A DNA stretch of 64,000 bases from Luscinia megarhynchos (Eukaryota > Chordata > Aves > Passeriformes > Turdidae). The position numbers and the translations under genes are program-made. How positions within the stretch are numbered: the first letter of the stretch is position 1; each line of letters opens with the position of its first letter. This document shows positions 62,691 through 64,000 of this stretch, piece by piece. A model generated the notes under the pieces. The model saw only the letters and a list, made by a program, of their open reading frames with translations. It had not been told where the DNA came from and did no database searches. The DNA is taken from NCBI GenBank assembly GCA_034336665.1, contig JAPFBE010000002.1:15044906-15108905 (forward strand), read 5' to 3'.

Positions 62691-64000
62691 GAAAAGACCC
62701 AACTAAACAAAAAAAACCAAAAAACTGGTTTAGACCACTCAAAAACATAGAATTTAAAAAATCATTAAGATAGCACACTACGGAGTATTCATTTAAAGCA
62801 CAATCCAGGATATACCAGACTCCACAAATTTATGATGGTGCAAATGGAAGAAAACCCAGAACACAAAAACCGGAAGAAAAATCATTATGTAAAGTATTAA
62901 ACTGCTACAGAGTTTTATTACTGCTATCACTGTTATTATCACTAATCAAACATAGAGAGCCCTCTCCTCAGCGTTCACTGAGTTCCTGTAGTATTTCTGT
63001 AGTAGCAGCGTGGGGGAAGTAGTAGCCGTGCTGGAGAAGCAATGCAGCATTAGCACTACAAAACCCAGCCCAGCTGTCGAGAGAGGAAGGAAGGGAGGAG
63101 GAGCGACAAAGCAAATGAGTTAAGAGTAACTGGCAGGTCTCTAATACAATCAATTTTGACATTCTCCACCATCACCAAAAAAGGTCTGAAGGGTTTTGAA
63201 TTTTCAGCGAGTGCTGCTACCAGAACAGTTTCTCACCGCCCCTTGTTTCACCCTCCTCCCTCTCCCATACCTGCAGCAAGGCTTGGCCAAGAGCCAGCGG
63301 AGTACGTCAGACTCCAAACCAGGCTCTGTCAGCAGGAAAACACTGCCAGCCAGTGCAGAGTTCATGTTCCCTCTGAGACCGTGGTCTTGCATTTGCATGG
63401 CCTCTCTGGATTACAAGTATCCCAGTTATTTCTCTATGAACAAATTTTAGGACCAACGACTACATTCATTTTTGCTCTGTAAAAAGCCTGCAAGAAACTG
63501 TTCCCAGGGTTACACCTGTGGCTACATCCACTGAAGCCAACAAATTTATACAACACGACAAGGAGAGGATTTGACCTTGTGTGCATGCAGGCTAGAACAC
63601 TTTGCTTTTCTTCCTTGGCTAGAACAGACAGGTCTGAATAATTTTCCCCTTGCTTTTAATTAAGAAATGAAGACCATACAGCCACAGAAGGCTGTATATA
63701 CCTCAAAAAATACAACTTTTCCAAATGTGGTGGAAAAATGCAAAAGTACAGCTTTCTACACCACAGTGTATTCCCTCACACACCCTGGAGCAAAACAACC
63801 CAAAACTTGAAACAAAGCACAACACACAAATAAGGGGGACCTTGACACCTGTACAAAGGCTGTGCCTGTGTCACCACTCCCCAGAGCTGTTTATGGTACA
63901 AAATACTCTGCTTAAGTTAGCCTGGGCCCCTACTCCACCGTGTTTATTCAGGCTGATGTGGTGCTGCCTCTTTCCTCAAGGAGCCTGCTCTCACTCAACA

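Larger units (their letters stand above)
58300..64000. other. Non-coding unique sequence, right edge
   Basis: No gene recognised. Contains a CAAA repeat (60146-60172), the longest A run of the window (62668-62690), a candidate element at 59520-59640 and the extended AT-rich candidate block at 61860-62420. A short GA-rich patch near 63070-63110 and mild GC enrichment at 63200-63400 show no exon structure. The frame at 60667-61011 (minus) has no known domain. Confidence 0.6.

Noticed and set aside
1..64000. CRISPR arrays, tRNA, rRNA, bacterial operons or a phage system
   Set aside because: No spaced direct repeats, no tRNA-like folds noticed, no ribosome binding sites with long co-directional frames. 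CR1 and the LTR show a vertebrate genome.

Overview
The window looks like vertebrate, specifically avian, non-coding DNA, most likely from a songbird. It is AT-rich, depleted of CpG outside one short island, and has no run of long co-oriented reading frames. Two interspersed repeats point to birds: a CR1 non-LTR retrotransposon remnant (about 20140-21546) with the characteristic CR1 3' tail, and a roughly 600-base solitary LTR (57698-58299) of a type I recognise as common in songbird genomes. No database search was possible, so these family names rest on recognition of their sequence features. I found no protein-coding gene that I can name. Every open frame over 100 codons reads as a chance frame, a repeat remnant or GC-rich sequence.

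Layout. Bases 1-20139 are unique sequence with a small CpG-rich patch (250-560), two AP-1 sites flanking a forkhead-type palindrome (903-950), a TATA/MEF2/palindrome cluster (1904-2081), an old MIR-like SINE (about 3685-3835), a cluster of overlapping small hairpins (14463-14520) and one short exon-like segment (17050-17126). Bases 20140-21546 are a decayed CR1 whose middle is missing, so an ORF1 remnant is joined to the C-terminal part of its reverse transcriptase. Bases 21547-47960 are mostly unique AT-rich sequence with several homeodomain-rich stretches that could be conserved enhancers, an ancient palindromic repeat (38611-38695), a forkhead-motif inverted repeat (41433-41464) and a nuclear-receptor-like everted repeat (44581-44600).

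The most gene-like place is the CpG island at about 47970-48460. At its right edge the minus strand has a stop codon, then an ATG in good context, 10 open codons and a strong GTGAGT splice donor (48386-48417). I read it as a possible first exon of a gene or long non-coding RNA transcribed leftward. If so, 1-48385 would be at least partly its first intron. The AT-rich homeodomain-dense stretches on both sides (47640-47880, 52540-52760, 55540-55700, 61860-62420) would then be candidate enhancers. This is inference and needs alignment or transcript data.

Bases 48460-64000 are non-coding sequence with A-rich microsatellites, the solitary LTR and the densest homeodomain and PBX-HOX-type motif clusters in the window. 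I saw no complete coding system, CRISPR array, tRNA, rRNA or new mobile system.
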